A DNA stretch of 64,000 nt from Psychroflexus aestuariivivens (GCF_004010055.1 NZ_RQVT01000015.1:1-64000); one strand, 5' to 3'. Positions 18,827 through 28,373 are shown, counted from the first letter of the stretch. Notes: generated by a model from the letters alone, not told the origin. Made by a program: numbers and translations.

Positions 18827-19228
18827 TTACTCAATTTCTTGACATAACTCTACCAGAACACCATGATTTGATTTTGGGTGGAGAAAAGCAATCATTTTGT
18901 TGTCGGCACCTTTTTTAGCCGTTTTATTTAGTAATTGAAAGCCTTTATCTTCCAGAGTTTTAATTTCAGTTTCAATATCACTGACAGCAAATGCGATATG
19001 GTGAATACCTTCTCCTTTTTTGTCTATAAATTTAGCAATGGGACTGTCATCATTTGTAGCTGCCAACAATTCAATCTTGCTTTCGCCAGATTTGAAAAAC
19101 ATCGTGGCGACACCTTCACTTTCCACATGTTCTGTTTTGTAAGGTGCTTCATTCATAAGTAATTCATACGTTTTTGCAGCTTCCTCTAAATTGTTGACGG
19201 CAATGCCAATGTGTTCTATTTTTTTCAT
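18827..19228 (-). CDS. mce: Methylmalonyl-CoA epimerase
   Basis: Interconverts (R)- and (S)-methylmalonyl-CoA in the propionyl-CoA/succinyl-CoA route. The 133-aa protein is a standard-length vicinal-oxygen-chelate protein with two paired modules. Expected metal ligands are visible: His6 (IEHIGIAV), Glu53 (KIELLA), His76 or His77 (GIHHIAFAV) and Glu127 (LVELCQ). It is divergent from rbfA; a TAnnTTTG box lies 24 bases upstream of the ATG. No mutase genes are in the window. The call is strong by motif and length. Confidence 0.92.
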   Translation of the reverse strand: MKKIEHIGIAVNNLEEAAKTYELLMNEAPYKTEHVESEGVATMFFKSGESKIELLAATNDDSPIAKFIDKKGEGIHHIAFAVSDIETEIKTLEDKGFQLLNKTAKKGADNKMIAFLHPKSNHGVLVELCQEIE

Positions 19229-19251
19229 TTTAACTGAATATGGTATTTTTA

Positions 19252-19259
19252 CAAATGTA
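19252..19259 (-). promoter_or_regulatory. Candidate -7 box for mce
   Basis: On the minus strand TACATTTG matches TAnnTTTG and ends 24 bases before the mce ATG. No well-spaced -33 TTG is seen. Confidence 0.4.
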
Positions 19260-19275
19260 TCACAACTTAAAATTT

Positions 19276-19283
19276 TACCTTTG
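19276..19283 (+). promoter_or_regulatory. Candidate -7 box for rbfA, very close to the start codon
   Basis: TACCTTTG matches TAnnTTTG and ends only four bases before the rbfA ATG at 19288. If used, transcription would begin at or within a few bases of the start codon, giving a leaderless or nearly leaderless message. Confidence 0.4.
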
Positions 19284-19287
19284 CAAA

Positions 19288-19680
19288 ATGGAATCTAATA
19301 GACAAAAAAAAATAGCCGGCATTATCCAAAAAGATTTAGCCGAAGTCATACAGTTGGAACTGAAATCGGCTGGCACTTCAAATTTGATCGTTTCAGTCAC
19401 GAAAGTCCGTGTGACGCCAGACTTGCTTCAAGCTAGAGCGCACTTAAGTATTTTTCCTTCTGACAGAGCTGAAGCTGTGGTTGAAGAAATCAGCCAATTG
19501 AAACCGAAAATTAAACACCAAATCGCACAACGTACTAAGAATCAGTTGCGACGTATGCCTGAGTTGAGTTTTTATAACGATGATTCTATTGAATACATCA
19601 ACGATTTGGAACAAGCTTTTAAGGGGAAAGATAACCCGATTAAAAATCCTGATTTACTAGACAAGCGTAAAAAAAGTTGA
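19288..19680 (+). CDS. rbfA: Ribosome-binding factor A
   Basis: RbfA binds the 30S subunit and helps mature the 5' end of 16S rRNA. The protein is 130 aa from the ATG at 19288 (MESNRQKKIAGIIQKDLAEV). A longer in-frame start at 19240 would add 16 unrelated residues and overlap the promoter box, so I reject it. Typical KH-like features are visible: VTKVRVTPDLLQARAHLSIFP and KNQLRRMPELSFYNDDSIEY. Its stop codon overlaps the TTG start of the following permease gene (TTGA), so the two are translationally coupled. Confidence 0.93.
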   Translation: MESNRQKKIAGIIQKDLAEVIQLELKSAGTSNLIVSVTKVRVTPDLLQARAHLSIFPSDRAEAVVEEISQLKPKIKHQIAQRTKNQLRRMPELSFYNDDSIEYINDLEQAFKGKDNPIKNPDLLDKRKKS

Positions 19681-20873
19681 AGGTTTCTCTTTACATCGCC
19701 AAGCGTTATCTATTTTCTAAAAGCACAAATAATGCCATCAATATCATAACTGGTATTGCTGCTATTGGTGTTATGACTGGCGCATTGGCTTTGTTTGTAG
19801 TTTTGTCTGCCTTTTCTGGTTTAAAGGAGTTTAGTTTGTCATTTACAAACAAATTCGATCCAGATTTGAAAGTGCTCCCCGCAAGTGGCAAAAGTTTTCT
19901 AGTCGATGACAAACAACATCAAGCTCTGAAAGAATATGACGCTGTAATCAACTATTCTGAAGTTGTTGAAGAGCGCGTCTTGCTGAGTTTTAAAAATAAA
20001 AAGATTCCTGCATTTATCAAAGGCGTAGATTCAGCTTACTCTAATGTCAATTCGATTGAAAACAGTATTTTTTTAGGTGAATGGATCGGAGATAACCCTT
20101 ACCAAGTCGCTTTAGGCAATGACTTGTCTCGCAAGTTGTCAACTGGCATTCGTGATTATTCTGCAGTTTTGAAATTCTATGTTCCAAAACCTGGCAAGGG
20201 GCAAATTATGGACGTGCGTGATGCCTTCCGTACTGCGAATGCAACTGTGGTTGGAATTTATTCTATCAATGAAGAACTAGATAAGAAATTTGCTTTTACA
20301 GATATTGAATTTGCCCGAAATTTATTGAAAATGAAAGCTAATGAAGTGTCCGGGCTTGAGTTGAAAATTGATCCAGAACAAGATTTGACCGCCGTAAAAA
20401 CCAAATTGAAATCTATTTTCGATAACCAAGTTGAGGTAAAAGATCGCATAGAATTGAATGACAGTTTGTACAAAATGTTGAATACTGAAAATTTGGCGGT
20501 TTATCTTATTTTTACTTTGGTTGTGATTATCGCTTTGTTCAACGTTATTGGTTCAATTATCATGGCGATTCTAGACAAAAGACAAAACTCAAGAACGCTA
20601 CAGCATTTAGGGCTTACGAACTTATCCATTCAGCGTATTTTCTTTTTTCAAGGCAGTTTGATGACCGTATTAGGTGGCGGTTTAGGTTTGCTATTAGGTG
20701 TCATATTGGTTTTGACTCAGATTTGGTTTAAGTGGATTATGATAACACCAAATTTGTCGTATCCAGTAGTCTTGGAAATTAAGAATTTGGTAATAGTATT
20801 TATAACCATTTCTACACTAGGAATTATAGCTTCTTATGTGGCTTCCAAAAGTGTCCGAAAATCATTAAATTAA
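19677..20873 (+). CDS. FtsX-type ABC permease (LolC/LolE-like)
   Basis: 398 aa. Membrane subunit resembling the lipoprotein-releasing LolC/LolE permeases: an N-terminal anchor helix (IAKRYLFSKSTNNAINIITG, then GALALFVVLSAFSGLKEF), a large periplasmic domain of about 200 residues, and three C-terminal helices of the FtsX fold. In Lol systems it works with an ATPase (LolD) to release lipoproteins from the inner membrane; no ATPase gene is adjacent here. The start is TTG, overlapping the rbfA stop by four bases, and no better start lies downstream before the first helix. The LolE assignment is by similarity; other FtsX exporters are possible. Confidence 0.85.
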   Translation: MKVSLYIAKRYLFSKSTNNAINIITGIAAIGVMTGALALFVVLSAFSGLKEFSLSFTNKFDPDLKVLPASGKSFLVDDKQHQALKEYDAVINYSEVVEERVLLSFKNKKIPAFIKGVDSAYSNVNSIENSIFLGEWIGDNPYQVALGNDLSRKLSTGIRDYSAVLKFYVPKPGKGQIMDVRDAFRTANATVVGIYSINEELDKKFAFTDIEFARNLLKMKANEVSGLELKIDPEQDLTAVKTKLKSIFDNQVEVKDRIELNDSLYKMLNTENLAVYLIFTLVVIIALFNVIGSIIMAILDKRQNSRTLQHLGLTNLSIQRIFFFQGSLMTVLGGGLGLLLGVILVLTQIWFKWIMITPNLSYPVVLEIKNLVIVFITISTLGIIASYVASKSVRKSLN

Positions 20874-21086
20874 AAGATTTTATTTTTGTAAAATTTAAAT
20901 TTAACAGCTTTTTTTAGCCTGATTTGCTACGATTTTCCTAAGTTTAATACTGAATTAACATGAACTCAATAAATTTGTTTACCTTTACAAAGCATTATAA
21001 GTTTAAACTAATTTGAATTTTTTTTTAACTTTGTATGCTTTAAAACTTATACTATTTAGAACAAAATAAAATATAAATCAGAAATA

Positions 21087-21287
21087 ATGAAAAACCTATC
21101 TAAAACTACTAAATTTCGAAATGCCATGATTTTGGCTGTTTTAACCTTAATAACCACTGCTAGTTATGCGCAATTACCTCCTGGTTTTGATTCTTCAGTA
21201 GAAGATGCAGAACTGCCGATTAGTGGTTTAGTTGCACTGGGACTTGTTGTCGGTGGAATTATCGGTGTAAAAAAGCTGAAAAAATAA
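21087..21287 (+). CDS. Small CTERM-like envelope protein, copy 1
   Basis: 66 aa: an N-terminal signal segment (AMILAVLTLITTASYAQ), a short extracytoplasmic piece (LPPGFDSSVEDAELPISGL), a second hydrophobic helix (VALGLVVGGIIGV) and a basic tail (KKLKK). The arrangement of a short acidic piece, Pro-Ile-x-Gly, helix and basic end resembles the PID-CTERM type of C-terminal sorting signals described for Bacteroidota small proteins. I assign it on pattern only. The C-terminal half is almost the same as that of the protein at 27723, while the signal segments differ. The gene has its own hairpin terminator. Confidence 0.75.
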   Translation: MKNLSKTTKFRNAMILAVLTLITTASYAQLPPGFDSSVEDAELPISGLVALGLVVGGIIGVKKLKK

Positions 21288-21313
21288 GTTAGTTTTTTCT
21301 TATTAAATTTTTC

Positions 21314-21344
21314 AACCTGTAGCATTAATTTGTTACAGGTTTTC
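21314..21344 (+). terminator. Hairpin after small CTERM-like protein 1
   Basis: AACCTGTA and TACAGGTT form an 8-bp perfect stem with a 12-nt loop, followed by TTT. It lies 26 bases past the stop codon. Confidence 0.55.
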
Positions 21345-21875
21345 GTGTTAAGTTTTTTTTTGACTTACCTCATAATTGTTTAAGTATCCTTACTTAGAAA
21401 GCTTATGAATAATTCTTGTACCGAATTCATGGGCAGAACTAATTCTTGTTTTTATTTCTATTCCTTCAAAGCGTTTTTCAATTCATTTCAGTTCAATAAG
21501 CTGAAACGAATCTTATGAATTTTATTCTTAGAAGTTATCATTATAGAAATTCGCTATTTTAAAATATGCCTCACTTCAATGCTGAATTTTTTCTAATTTT
21601 TCACAAATTACATTTCCGATTTCCAAATTTTTATAAGGTGAACTGTTGTTAATATTAATTAAATAAAATAATTTATTTTTTGGTCAGTATAGCTTGTTTT
21701 ATGAAGGCTTAAACATCCTTTTTATATGTATTATTTTAATAAACAATGCTTTAAAGTATATTCTATTTGCAAATTAACTTTATATTTCGTTAATTTGAGC
21801 TTAATCTTTAATGTTTGGTTAACATTAGGTTGTAAATATATTTTAACGCTTGATTACTAATTAAAACTAAGAATT
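21345..21875. other. Intergenic region upstream of the giant T9SS gene
   Basis: 531 bases, strongly AT-rich, between the first small CTERM-like gene's terminator and the giant gene. No ORF or repeat is supported. The giant gene's promoter probably lies in the last 150 bases, but no clean TTG-N19-TAnnTTTG pair is seen. Confidence 0.5.
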
Positions 21876-24800
21876 ATGAAAATTAAATTACTAAGATTAT
21901 TTTGCTTAGCCATGTTTATGGCTCTAGTTAGCTATTCTGGCTATGCGCAATGTAATTACACATTACTTATGGAAGATTCATATGGTGATGGCTGGAATGG
22001 TAATACCATGGATGTATCAGTAAATGGTGTTGTCGTTTTAAGCGATGTTACAGTATCAGCCTCTGATAATGGAGGAGATTTTAATGAAATATCATTCTCT
22101 GTTGAAACTGGTGATGAAATCACAACAATATGGAATGGTGGTGGAAGCTATGGTTACGAAACATCTTATGAAATCAAGAACGTGAACGGGACTGTAGTAG
22201 GTTCTGGTGAAGAAACATCGATTCCAACCGCTATTATTGCTGAGTGTCCTTCGTGTTTAGTACCAGAAAACCTTACAATTTCAAATGTTACATCTACATC
22301 CGCAGACGTAACTTGGGATGCTTCTTCAACAGAAGACGGTGGTTATGAATATGTGATTGTCCTAAGTGGAGATGGAGTAGAAACCGGCACTTCAGTGGCT
22401 GAAGCTTCAACTTCAGTCACAGTTTCAGAATTGTCTTCGAATACAGCTTATGATGTTTATGTCAGAACGCTTTGTGGTGAAGAAACAAGCGACTGGTCTA
22501 GTGCAGAAAGTTTTACCACAGCATGTGTGGTAGCAGAAACAGACTATATAGAAGATTTCACTACTTATTTAAATGATTGCTGGACAGAAGCTACTGGTGA
22601 CAATATCGCTCCTTCTACTTTTGGCTCATCCTCTTGGGGATCAGATGGTTTTGCTAATAACGGAACTACAGGAGCAGCAAGATATAATATGTATACCAAT
22701 ACAACTGCACAATGGCTAATTAGTCAAAGTATTAATATTGGAAATGCAGGTGATCACCAACTGGAATATGATATTGCTCTTACAGCTTATAACTCAACTT
22801 CGGCTGCATCTTTTAGTGAAGATGAAGAGGTTGGTGTGATGATTACAACAGATGATGGTCAGACTTGGACTAATTTAATGACTTACACTGCGGGTTCAGA
22901 GCCTTCTAACACAGGAGATAGTGAAATCATTGATTTGACAAGTTATTCGGGCGTGATTCAGGTTGGTTTTTATGCCATTGCTAGTGCTCCAACTGCAAGT
23001 GACCATGACTTGTTTATCGATAACTTTAGAGTTAGGGAAACACCGAGTTGTACAGTGGCGTCAAACTTAAGTACAGAAAATATCACGATTTCCACAGCAG
23101 ATCTATCTTGGGATACTTCAGAATCATCAGAAGGCGGTTATGAATATGTGGTTGTGCCAAGTGGCGATGCTGTAGAAACTGGCACGCCAGTGTTAGAAAC
23201 TTCGAATTCTGCTACAGTATCTGAATTAGATTCAGCTACAGACTATGATGTTTATGTAAGAACTCTTTGTGGTGAATTAACAAGCGAATGGTCTAGTGCA
23301 GAAAGTTTTACTACAGCATGTACTGCATTTGGAGATTTTATAGAAAATTTTGATGATGATGCAGTCGATACAGTTCCTGTTTGTTGGAGTGTTGTAGCTC
23401 AAACAACTAGTGGTTTCGCTTCAGCAGATATTTATAATTTTTCATCACCAAATTCTGGAGCTAATCATTTTAGAATGTACAATTCAGGTGATTCAGAAGC
23501 TGTATTTTACTTAGTTACACCAGAACTGACAGATTTACCAAATGATACCCATCGATTAAAATTTTATGGTAGAAATTCTGATGGTATTTTAGAAGTAGGA
23601 ACGATGAGTGACCCATCTGATGCTGCTACTTTTACATCAGTACAATCAGTCAGTTTGACGGATACTTATCAAGAATTTATTATTAATTTTGATCAATCTA
23701 CAACAGATGATTATATAGTTTTTAAATCTACTTTTCCAAACACTTACGACTACGTTTATTTAGATGATATTGTATGGGAACCAATTCCTAGTTGTTTTAA
23801 ACCTACCAATCTAACCGCTTCAGAGTTAAGTCAAAATTCTGCAACATTAAGTTGGGATGAAGAAAGCCCTAGCACAGCTACTAATGGTTACGAGTGGGTA
23901 GTTATGGCAAGTGGCGATGCTGCAGATGCTGCCTCTGCTGTTGCAACAGGAAGTGTAGCTAATGGTGTTTTTACAGTAAACGCTACAGGTTTGAATCCTA
24001 ATATGGATTATGATGCTTTTGTACGGAGTAATTGTGGTAGCGAGGAAGATAGTGCGTGGTCTAATGCACATAGTTTTTCAACACCTTGCGAAGCTTTTTC
24101 TATTCCTTTTTCCGAAAACTTTGATTCATCTACTACAGGAAGCACAAGTAATTCCAATGCACCAGATTGTTGGAGTTTTATAGATAGTGGAACCGGTTAT
24201 GCTTATGTTTCCAGTTCAACGGCACAGTCTGGTGTAAATTCTTTTCGATTATATAATTCAGGAGATTCAACTGGAGATTATATGTTGATTTCACCTGAAA
24301 TTGCTGAGTTAACAACCGATGGTGTGCAAGTGAACTTTAGTGTGGATGGCAGTTCAGGACAAGATTTAGAAATCGGTACAATTACAGATCCTAATGACGC
24401 CTCTACTTTTACAGTTATCTCCACAATCACTTTGGAAACGTCTTCGTATGAAGATTATGAATTCAATATATTTCCTGTAACCGATAGTCATTTTGCGATT
24501 CGTCATGGACAAAACAGTACTTATTATTCATTTTATATAGATGATATTGAATTCACAGATATACCAAACTGCTTGCCTCCAGAAAATTTATCAGCTGACC
24601 CATCTTCAAATTCTGTAGAATTATCATGGGATATCTCTCCAACTGAACAAGGCGGATATTTATGGGCGGTTTATAATGAAGGAGGTGAGTATAATGTAGA
24701 TTCTCCACTAGATTTTAACACTACATTTATTGGTCAAAGTTCAGTAACTGTTACGGGACTTAGTCCGAATACTACTTACGACGCATATGTAGCAACCAAT

Positions 24801-27716
24801 TGTGGTAGTGAAAATGGTGGATTTAGTGAACCAACTGAAATGTTAAGGTTTACAACACCTTGTGAAGCTTTTTCTATTCCTTTTTCCGAAAACTTTGATT
24901 CATCTACCACTGGAAGTACAAGTAATTCCAATGCACCAGATTGTTGGAGTTTTATAGATGATGGAAGCGGCTATGCTTATGTTTCCAGTTCAACGGCACA
25001 ATCTGGTGTAAATTCTTTTCGATTATATAATTCAGGAGATTTAACTGGCGATTATATGTTGATTTCACCTGAGATTGCTGAGTTAGCAACAGAGGGTGCG
25101 CAAGTGAACTTTAGTGTGGATGGTAGTTCAGGACAAGATTTAGAAATTGGTACAATTACAGATCCTAATGATGCCTCTACTTTTACAGTTATCTCCACAA
25201 TCACTTTGGAAACGTCTTCATATGAAGATTATGAATTCAATATATTTCCTGGCACTGATAGTCATTTTGCAATTCGTCATGGACAAAACAGTACTTATTA
25301 TTCATTTTATATAGATGATATTGAAATTAATGAACTTCCATCTTGCTTAGCTCCGGGAAATCCTTCAGCTGTAGTCAATTTTGCTAATTCTTCATTAGAT
25401 TTATCTTGGGATGCATCACCAACTGAAGATGGTGGTGGTTATGAATTAGCTATTGTTCTTAGTGGACAATCTCCTGACGAAACAGAGACTTTACTTGTAG
25501 AATCGACATCATATTCAGGATCGCTAGAGGGTGCTCCTAGTTCGACTACTTTTGATTTTTATGTAAGAACAATTTGTGGAGTAGAAGAAGTTAGTGCATG
25601 GTCAGATCCTGCTAGTTTTACGACCCCGCCTTCTAACGACAATCCTTGCAATGCTATTGCTTTAACTGTCGGTGATGTTCCTTTAGGTGATACTTTTTCT
25701 AATCTTGGTGCAAGTGCTCAAACTGGAGAACCAGATGAGAATCTAGACAATGGTGCTGAAGCTACAGTTTGGTTTACTTTTGAAGCTCCTGCTTCAGGAA
25801 GTGTAAGAGTTTCTACAGATTATGCAGGCGGTACATTTATTGATACAGAAATCGCTGTCTATTCAGTCGGTAGTTGTGATGATTTTGATACTTATACTCA
25901 ACTTGCTTTTGATCAAGATGGTGGAACTACTGTTAATTTCAATTCCATATTAGAGGTATATGACTTAACAGAAGGCGAAACTTATGCTATTCAGGTAGAC
26001 CGTTGGGGAAGCTCAGCGGAAGGCACTTTTGGTATTAGTGTAGAAGATATTGGTTACGTTTATGATAACTCAACTTGGACACCTGCAGACCCTAGTGGTA
26101 TTGCTTCCGATTTCAATAGGATTATTATAAAGAATGGGACTGGTGTAATTACTGCAGATACCGATGCTTACGATGTGGTTGTTGAACCAGTAGCGGTCTT
26201 AAGCTTACAGGCAGACTTAACTGCAGATGTGAAATTTATGAGCAATGCTTCAAGTACAGCACAATTAGATGATGCCACAGGCTTCTCAATTACAGGAGAT
26301 GTTACTGTAGAAAGATACTTCCCTGCTAACCGTAGCTTTAGATTTGTGACTTCAGCAGTAGATTCAGATGCTAGTATTTATGATAACTGGCAAGAAGGCG
26401 GTAGCTCGCCATCAGGCTATGGTACTCATATTACCGGAAGTACCGATGGCTCTAATGGTTTTGACCAAACAGGAACTGGTACTTTGTCATTTTTTGGATT
26501 CGACAATACAGCCCAAACTTGGACAGATGTTACAAATACAGATGTTGATGCATTGGTTGCTGGAACACCTTATCGTCTTTATGTTCGCGGCGATAGAAAT
26601 ATCGACTTAACGGATAATGAAGCTGAGAGTGCGACTGTCTTGAGAGCAACAGGAAGTTTGAAAATAGGAAATGTTGTTGCAAGTGGTTTGGGAGAAACAG
26701 CTAACAATTTTAGTTTTATTGGAAATCCATACCAAGCGACAGTGGATGCGAGCAGCATTACTTTTGATAACGTAGTGCCAAGCTTTTATTGGGTCTGGGA
26801 TCCTAATATGAATGTAGATGGTTCTTATGTTGTAGTTGACTTGAGCGATGGATCGAACCCTGGAACTTCTCAAGCCAATCAATATTTGCAGCCTGGTCAA
26901 GCGGCATTTGTTATGACGATCGCTGATGGACCTGCTTCTGTTACTTTTTCTGAAACGTCTAAAAATGTGAATGAAGTCAGTAATGCGGTTTTCTCTAATG
27001 ATAATGAGCCACGATTGAACTTAAGATTATACGAAAGCCAAATCTTACAGGATGGTGGAATGGAATTCGATGCTTTTGGTATTCGATTTAAGTCAAGCGG
27101 AAATAATGCTGTAGATTTTCAAGATGCGCCAAAAATGGGTAATCCGGCTGAAAATTTAGCCAGATTGAATGGTAATGATTTCTTAAGTATTGAAAATCGT
27201 GAGCTTCCTCAAGATGGAGAAATATTAAGCATTGCAGCTTACAATTTCGAACACACCAATTATACATTTGAAGCTGATTTATCATATTTTACTGATAATG
27301 TTACAGTGTTTTTGAACGACAATTACACAGGCACGCAAACCGTACTTGATAATGGTGTCAATTATATCGATTTTAGTGTAGATTCTTCTATTCCAGAAAG
27401 CATATCGATGACTAGATTCAGTATCAGTTTTGAAGTTATCACTTTAGGTGTTTCTGATGAGTTTGGAAACAGTTTTAGAGTGTATCCAAATCCAGTGACT
27501 AATCAAGAATTTACAATTCAAACCAGTCATTTGGCAGGAGAAGAGGTAAGCTTGAAGCTATTCAATATTTCAGGTCAGTCTGTGATGACAAAAAACTTGA
27601 AAGTCGATGGTAATGGTAGCTTAAATGTTCAGACCAGTCAATTATCATCTGGTGTCTACATTCTAGAGTTGACCCAAGGCAAGCAGTCTTACAAAGAGAA
27701 ATTAATTATTAAATAA
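21876..27716 (+). CDS. Giant secreted multi-Fn3 protein with T9SS sorting domain
   Basis: 1946 aa. A signal peptide (MKIKLLRLFCLAMFMALVSYSGYAQ) is followed by a small module with MEDSYGDGWNG. Alternating units follow, each a fibronectin type III domain (LTWD/SWD start, YDVYVRTLCG, SFTTAC end) plus a jelly-roll choice-of-anchor-J-like module (ENFDSS, DCWSF, LYNSGDSTGDYMLISP, YIDDIE). I count about five Fn3 and four jelly-roll modules up to about residue 1250. A PPC-like domain (about 1255-1390, NPCNAIALTVGD), a long beta-rich region and a type A T9SS tail (about 1868-1946, FRVYPNPVTNQEFTIQ) complete it. It is probably a surface adhesin or matrix protein. Only six bases separate its stop from the second small CTERM-like gene, so the two are likely co-transcribed. 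Confidence 0.85.
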   Translation: MKIKLLRLFCLAMFMALVSYSGYAQCNYTLLMEDSYGDGWNGNTMDVSVNGVVVLSDVTVSASDNGGDFNEISFSVETGDEITTIWNGGGSYGYETSYEIKNVNGTVVGSGEETSIPTAIIAECPSCLVPENLTISNVTSTSADVTWDASSTEDGGYEYVIVLSGDGVETGTSVAEASTSVTVSELSSNTAYDVYVRTLCGEETSDWSSAESFTTACVVAETDYIEDFTTYLNDCWTEATGDNIAPSTFGSSSWGSDGFANNGTTGAARYNMYTNTTAQWLISQSINIGNAGDHQLEYDIALTAYNSTSAASFSEDEEVGVMITTDDGQTWTNLMTYTAGSEPSNTGDSEIIDLTSYSGVIQVGFYAIASAPTASDHDLFIDNFRVRETPSCTVASNLSTENITISTADLSWDTSESSEGGYEYVVVPSGDAVETGTPVLETSNSATVSELDSATDYDVYVRTLCGELTSEWSSAESFTTACTAFGDFIENFDDDAVDTVPVCWSVVAQTTSGFASADIYNFSSPNSGANHFRMYNSGDSEAVFYLVTPELTDLPNDTHRLKFYGRNSDGILEVGTMSDPSDAATFTSVQSVSLTDTYQEFIINFDQSTTDDYIVFKSTFPNTYDYVYLDDIVWEPIPSCFKPTNLTASELSQNSATLSWDEESPSTATNGYEWVVMASGDAADAASAVATGSVANGVFTVNATGLNPNMDYDAFVRSNCGSEEDSAWSNAHSFSTPCEAFSIPFSENFDSSTTGSTSNSNAPDCWSFIDSGTGYAYVSSSTAQSGVNSFRLYNSGDSTGDYMLISPEIAELTTDGVQVNFSVDGSSGQDLEIGTITDPNDASTFTVISTITLETSSYEDYEFNIFPVTDSHFAIRHGQNSTYYSFYIDDIEFTDIPNCLPPENLSADPSSNSVELSWDISPTEQGGYLWAVYNEGGEYNVDSPLDFNTTFIGQSSVTVTGLSPNTTYDAYVATNCGSENGGFSEPTEMLRFTTPCEAFSIPFSENFDSSTTGSTSNSNAPDCWSFIDDGSGYAYVSSSTAQSGVNSFRLYNSGDLTGDYMLISPEIAELATEGAQVNFSVDGSSGQDLEIGTITDPNDASTFTVISTITLETSSYEDYEFNIFPGTDSHFAIRHGQNSTYYSFYIDDIEINELPSCLAPGNPSAVVNFANSSLDLSWDASPTEDGGGYELAIVLSGQSPDETETLLVESTSYSGSLEGAPSSTTFDFYVRTICGVEEVSAWSDPASFTTPPSNDNPCNAIALTVGDVPLGDTFSNLGASAQTGEPDENLDNGAEATVWFTFEAPASGSVRVSTDYAGGTFIDTEIAVYSVGSCDDFDTYTQLAFDQDGGTTVNFNSILEVYDLTEGETYAIQVDRWGSSAEGTFGISVEDIGYVYDNSTWTPADPSGIASDFNRIIIKNGTGVITADTDAYDVVVEPVAVLSLQADLTADVKFMSNASSTAQLDDATGFSITGDVTVERYFPANRSFRFVTSAVDSDASIYDNWQEGGSSPSGYGTHITGSTDGSNGFDQTGTGTLSFFGFDNTAQTWTDVTNTDVDALVAGTPYRLYVRGDRNIDLTDNEAESATVLRATGSLKIGNVVASGLGETANNFSFIGNPYQATVDASSITFDNVVPSFYWVWDPNMNVDGSYVVVDLSDGSNPGTSQANQYLQPGQAAFVMTIADGPASVTFSETSKNVNEVSNAVFSNDNEPRLNLRLYESQILQDGGMEFDAFGIRFKSSGNNAVDFQDAPKMGNPAENLARLNGNDFLSIENRELPQDGEILSIAAYNFEHTNYTFEADLSYFTDNVTVFLNDNYTGTQTVLDNGVNYIDFSVDSSIPESISMTRFSISFEVITLGVSDEFGNSFRVYPNPVTNQEFTIQTSHLAGEEVSLKLFNISGQSVMTKNLKVDGNGSLNVQTSQLSSGVYILELTQGKQSYKEKLIIK
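24081..24551 (+). repeat. Internal repeat unit A of the giant gene
   Basis: 471 bp nearly identical to 24855-25325 (spacing 774 bp, 258 codons). It encodes one jelly-roll module (about residues 736-892). Both copies share silent as well as coding identity, which indicates recent duplication or gene conversion. Confidence 0.85.
24855..25325 (+). repeat. Internal repeat unit B of the giant gene
   Basis: Second copy of the 471-bp unit (about residues 994-1150). The Fn3 segments between the copies are clearly more divergent than the repeats themselves. Confidence 0.85.
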
Positions 27717-27722
27717 GCAATT

Positions 27723-27938
27723 ATGAATAATAATCAGCTAAATAAAAAGCAGTACAAGCCATACATGATATGGCTTGTACTAAGCTTTGTAACTTGTGTA
27801 AGTTACGCACAATTGCCACCTGGTTTTGATTCTTCTGTAGAAGATGCTGAACTACCAATTAGTGGTTTAATTGCACTTGGTTTAGTAATAGGTGGAATTA
27901 TAGGTGTTAAGAAGTTTCGTCAAAGCAAAAAAGACTAA
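27723..27938 (+). CDS. Small CTERM-like envelope protein, copy 2
   Basis: 71 aa. The signal segment (PYMIWLVLSFVTCVSYAQ) is unlike that of copy 1, but the mature part is the same LPPGFDSSVEDAELPISGL followed by a helix differing only by Val/Ile swaps and a basic tail (KKFRQSKKD). DNA identity is lower than protein identity because many third positions differ, so selection rather than a very recent copy event keeps the sequence. It starts six bases after the giant T9SS gene and ends its operon at a strong terminator. The repeated linkage suggests a shared surface structure or processing route; the function is unknown. Confidence 0.75.
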   Translation: MNNNQLNKKQYKPYMIWLVLSFVTCVSYAQLPPGFDSSVEDAELPISGLIALGLVIGGIIGVKKFRQSKKD

Positions 27939-27976
27939 CCAGAGTCCACTATAATTGTTTAATTTTTTTAAAATTG

Positions 27977-28005
27977 AAAAACCGTCTCATCATGAGGCGG
28001 TTTTT
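27977..28005. terminator. Strong intrinsic terminator of the giant operon
   Basis: AAAAACCGTCTCA and TGAGGCGGTTTTT form a 13-bp stem (one G-T pair) with a 3-nt loop and a T-run on the plus strand. The 290 bases between this and the next hairpin at 28296 contain no supported feature. Confidence 0.85.
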
Positions 28006-28295
28006 TGTGTTTATAACTTAGTTCTGAAGTTTAAATTGGTATTAAACCTTCAGGGGAATCAAAACAATTCAAGTCAGCTTCTATTATAAATATTGAGTTA
28101 TGGAATTCATAATCATATATTTCACTTTCAAATTAAACATAGAGCTTACATTATTAAAGTTGGATTCAAGAAATAATTAAATCTCGATATTTCAATAGGT
28201 TTGAATTGTCTAAAAAAAGCTAAAAAATTCTATGTTAGTGACAATTTATGAAGAGTAGTCTTGCTGTTTTTATAAACCTTAAAATTCGGTCAAAA

Positions 28296-28329
28296 AAAAA
28301 TGTTGAGAAAATTCTTTCTCAACATTTTT
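28296..28329. terminator. Bidirectional terminator after the M1 peptidase
   Basis: AAAAATGTTGAGAAA and TTTCTCAACATTTTT form a perfect 15-bp stem with a 4-nt loop. It lies 45 bases beyond the minus-strand stop and ends the peptidase operon. Confidence 0.85.
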
Positions 28330-28373
28330 ATAATTTAATAACTAATACAATAATGTAAAAATCAAACTAGTGC

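Noticed and set aside
24081..25325. CRISPR or tandem repeat array
   Set aside because: The repeated units are 471 bp, in frame, and encode protein modules. No short, evenly spaced repeats with spacers occur anywhere in the window.
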